From Paracoccaceae bacterium (GTDB lineage: Bacteria > Pseudomonadota > Alphaproteobacteria > Rhodobacterales > Rhodobacteraceae): 54,435 bases of DNA. The notes beneath the pieces are model-generated. The model saw only the letters and a program-made list of their open reading frames with translations, searched no databases and was not told the DNA's origin. Both the position numbers and the translations under genes were made by a program. The stretch lies in NCBI GenBank assembly GCA_011620265.1, contig WOZM01000299.1:1-54435 (forward strand), read 5' to 3'. Shown piece by piece: positions 52,878 through 54,435 of this stretch. Positions within the stretch are counted from its first letter, which is position 1. Each line of letters starts with the position of its first letter.

Positions 52878-54049
52878 GATCCGAACATCCCCCGTGACGC
52901 GAGGTTTTCCATCAGCGCCCTTGTCCCGAAGGTCCAGGGCGCGATCTCGTCGCAGGGCCGCACGATATTGACCAGCCGGCCGAGCGGACCCGACGCGATA
53001 TTCACCCGGTCGCCGCAATGGTGGGTAAAGCCCTGCCCGGCGCCGCCCCTGTCCTTTGTCGGCGCGAACATCGTGCCGAGGAAGAGCATGAAGCCGTCGG
53101 GATACTGGTGGCTCCGGTTGCAGGTCTGCGCCACGATCTCGGCCGGCGGGCGCGAGATTTCCGCCATGTTCGAAGCACCGGACAGGGTGAACCCGTCCTC
53201 GCCGGCGACCTGCAGGCTGACCTCCAGCCCGGAAACCCGGTCCAGCCCGAATTCCGCGTCGAAGAGCCGGATGAACGGACCGATCGCGGCGGCCCCGTTA
53301 TTGTCCTTGGCCTTGCCGAGAAGAAGCGCCGAGCGCCCCTCCACGTCGCGCAGGTTCACGTCGTTGCCAAGCGTCGCGCCGCAGATATGGCCGGCCGAAT
53401 TCACGGCCAGAACCACCTCTGGCTCCGGGTTGTTCCAGCGCGAGGCGCTGAGGACGCCGATATCGGCGCCGCAGCCCACCGCCGACATCGGCTGGCCCTT
53501 GGTGAAGACCTCGGCATCGGGTCCGATCCCGACTTCCAGGTACTGCGACCACATGCCGTTCTTCTGGAGATGCGCCTTGATCTCGGCCGCGTTCGCCGAC
53601 CCCGGAACCACGCCCCGGAGATTGCCGCCGAGGATCGCGGCCAGCTCCGCCCGGATCGCCTCGGCGCGGGCAGGGTCGCCCTTGGCGCGCTCTTCGATCA
53701 CCCGTTCGATCATCGACCCGGCGAAGGTGACGCCCGCCGCCTTGATCGCCTGCAGGTCGCAGGGTGCGAGAAGCCGCCCGAGCGACCCGCGATCCGCGCC
53801 CCGGTCGAGATAGCGGTCGAGCGGCCCGAGGGACGGGAACCCGCCGCCGAGATCGCCGGCGAGGTCGGGCCGCTCCAGAAGGCCCGCCACGGTCGGCGAC
53901 AAGCCGGAGAGGTCGAGGACTTCGCCCGCGCTGACGAGCACCGGACAGGGGCCGCCCTGCCTGTCCGACCAGACCCGCCCGACCAGAAGCGCCCCGGGAT
54001 CTGCGGGAAGGATATCCGCCGCGCTGAGCCGAAGTGGATGCCCCGACAT
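52874..54049 (-). CDS. Fumarylacetoacetate-hydrolase-family enzyme (2-keto-3-deoxy-sugar acid type)
   Basis: 391 aa. The FAH metal-binding and substrate region appears as GKAKDNNGAAAIGPFIRLFD, with acidic metal ligands in EPEVVLAVNS and a C-terminal YPDGFMLFLGTM. Characterised members beside IlvD-type dehydratases include 2-keto-3-deoxy-D-arabinonate dehydratase, so this probably processes the 2-keto-3-deoxy product. Start ATG 54049, five bases after AAGGAG; the gene is upstream of and coupled to the dehydratase. Confidence 0.85.
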   Translation of the reverse strand: MSGHPLRLSAADILPADPGALLVGRVWSDRQGGPCPVLVSAGEVLDLSGLSPTVAGLLERPDLAGDLGGGFPSLGPLDRYLDRGADRGSLGRLLAPCDLQAIKAAGVTFAGSMIERVIEERAKGDPARAEAIRAELAAILGGNLRGVVPGSANAAEIKAHLQKNGMWSQYLEVGIGPDAEVFTKGQPMSAVGCGADIGVLSASRWNNPEPEVVLAVNSAGHICGATLGNDVNLRDVEGRSALLLGKAKDNNGAAAIGPFIRLFDAEFGLDRVSGLEVSLQVAGEDGFTLSGASNMAEISRPPAEIVAQTCNRSHQYPDGFMLFLGTMFAPTKDRGGAGQGFTHHCGDRVNIASGPLGRLVNIVRPCDEIAPWTFGTRALMENLASRGMFGS

Positions 54050-54060
54050 GTCTCGCTCCT

Positions 54061-54435
54061 TCAACTGGTGACCCGGTCGCCCCGGCCATAGACCAGCAAC
54101 ATTCCGACGATGACCGACCCGTGGATGATCTGCCGGAACGCCTCCGGCACCTGCATGATCGACAGAACCGAATTCCGCAAGGCGATCATGATCCCGCCGA
54201 CAAGCGTTCCGGCATAGCGCCCGCGACCGGAGACGGTCCGCTTGAACGGCAGCCAGACGGGGCAGGCCGTGCCGAACAGGAGGATCAGACCGTTCGTGAG
54301 GCCGAAGGCGGTTCCGGCGATCGGCGTCAGCCTTTCTGTCTTGCGGTTCTCGGGCACCAGCGCGATCCGCGTGGCGCCGTTCTTCGCGGCGACGGGCGAG
54401 GCGGGCAGTCCCTTGCGCCCGCCGATCCCGAGCCT
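54061..54435 (-). pseudogene. Chimeric remnant of a sugar ABC transporter (ATPase piece joined to permease C-terminus)
   Basis: The frame enters from the window edge and reads RIALVPENRKTERL, characteristic of the second ATPase domain of sugar ABC ATPases. It then passes directly into LTNGLILLFG, followed by GRYAGTLVGGIMIALRNSVL and MQVPEAFRQIIHGSVIVGML, the C-terminal end of a monosaccharide permease. The signature and Walker B motifs and the rest of the permease are missing. A deletion probably fused the two neighbouring genes. It lies immediately before the FAH gene, consistent with a former pentose uptake operon. Confidence 0.6.

Overview
The window is high-GC DNA whose gene content points to a Rhodobacteraceae-like alphaproteobacterium. 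Pointers are the bluFEDCB-type cobalamin cluster in the Rhodobacter order, a complete set of aerobic-type cob genes, FnrL/FixK-type operators, and a tRNA-Arg(CCT) next to short decayed genes. It carries no transposase, phage gene or CRISPR array that I can see.

Layout. 1-2.4 kb: tRNA-Arg, a decayed cytochrome fragment, then a phosphoribosyltransferase and an APH-fold kinase that diverge around an FNR-type box. 2.3-8.5 kb: a PRPP-synthase-like gene diverges, across one perfect and one weaker FNR-type box, from a BMP-type nucleoside ABC transporter (binding protein, double ATPase, two permeases). 8.6-14.2 kb: site-2 protease with CBS domains, hybrid histidine kinase, OmpR-type regulator, FNR/FixK-type regulator without an Fe-S cluster signature, and a LacI-type regulator with two palindromic operators. 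14.2-38.1 kb: an almost complete vitamin B12 locus. It has cobF, cbtA and cbtB under one cobalamin riboswitch. Next comes a coupled string cobG-H-I-J, then cobL-E-M-B-A and a DUF1636 gene, with cobK divergent. DUF1636-cobW-cobN lie under a second riboswitch, followed by cobO, cobQ, bluFEDC with a truncated bluB, and cobU-T-S. 38.2-42.6 kb: a class III aminotransferase, a glutamine-synthetase-like ligase, an amidase stub and a class V aminotransferase, preceded by two TTTGATCAAA palindromes. 42.6-51.1 kb: an FNR-boxed operon of acyl-CoA synthetase, fused E1 alpha/beta, lipoyl E2 and acyl carrier protein. It converges on a universal-stress-like gene and a Lon-type protease that has its own FNR-type box. 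51.1-54.4 kb: an IlvD-type sugar-acid dehydratase, an FAH-family enzyme and a chimeric remnant of a sugar ABC transporter.

How it fits together. The cob genes make adenosylcobalamin from uroporphyrinogen III with cobalt import. Missing from the window are the CobS/CobT chelatase subunits, CobR and an intact BluB. The genes next to FNR-type boxes form a second theme: nucleoside uptake and PRPP/phosphoribosyl chemistry, membrane and cytosolic proteolysis, and an acyl-activating operon that joins a 2-oxoacid decarboxylase/acyltransferase to a dedicated carrier protein. This looks like one low-oxygen or redox regulon. The E1-E2-ACP operon without E3 is the best candidate for an undescribed biochemical system.
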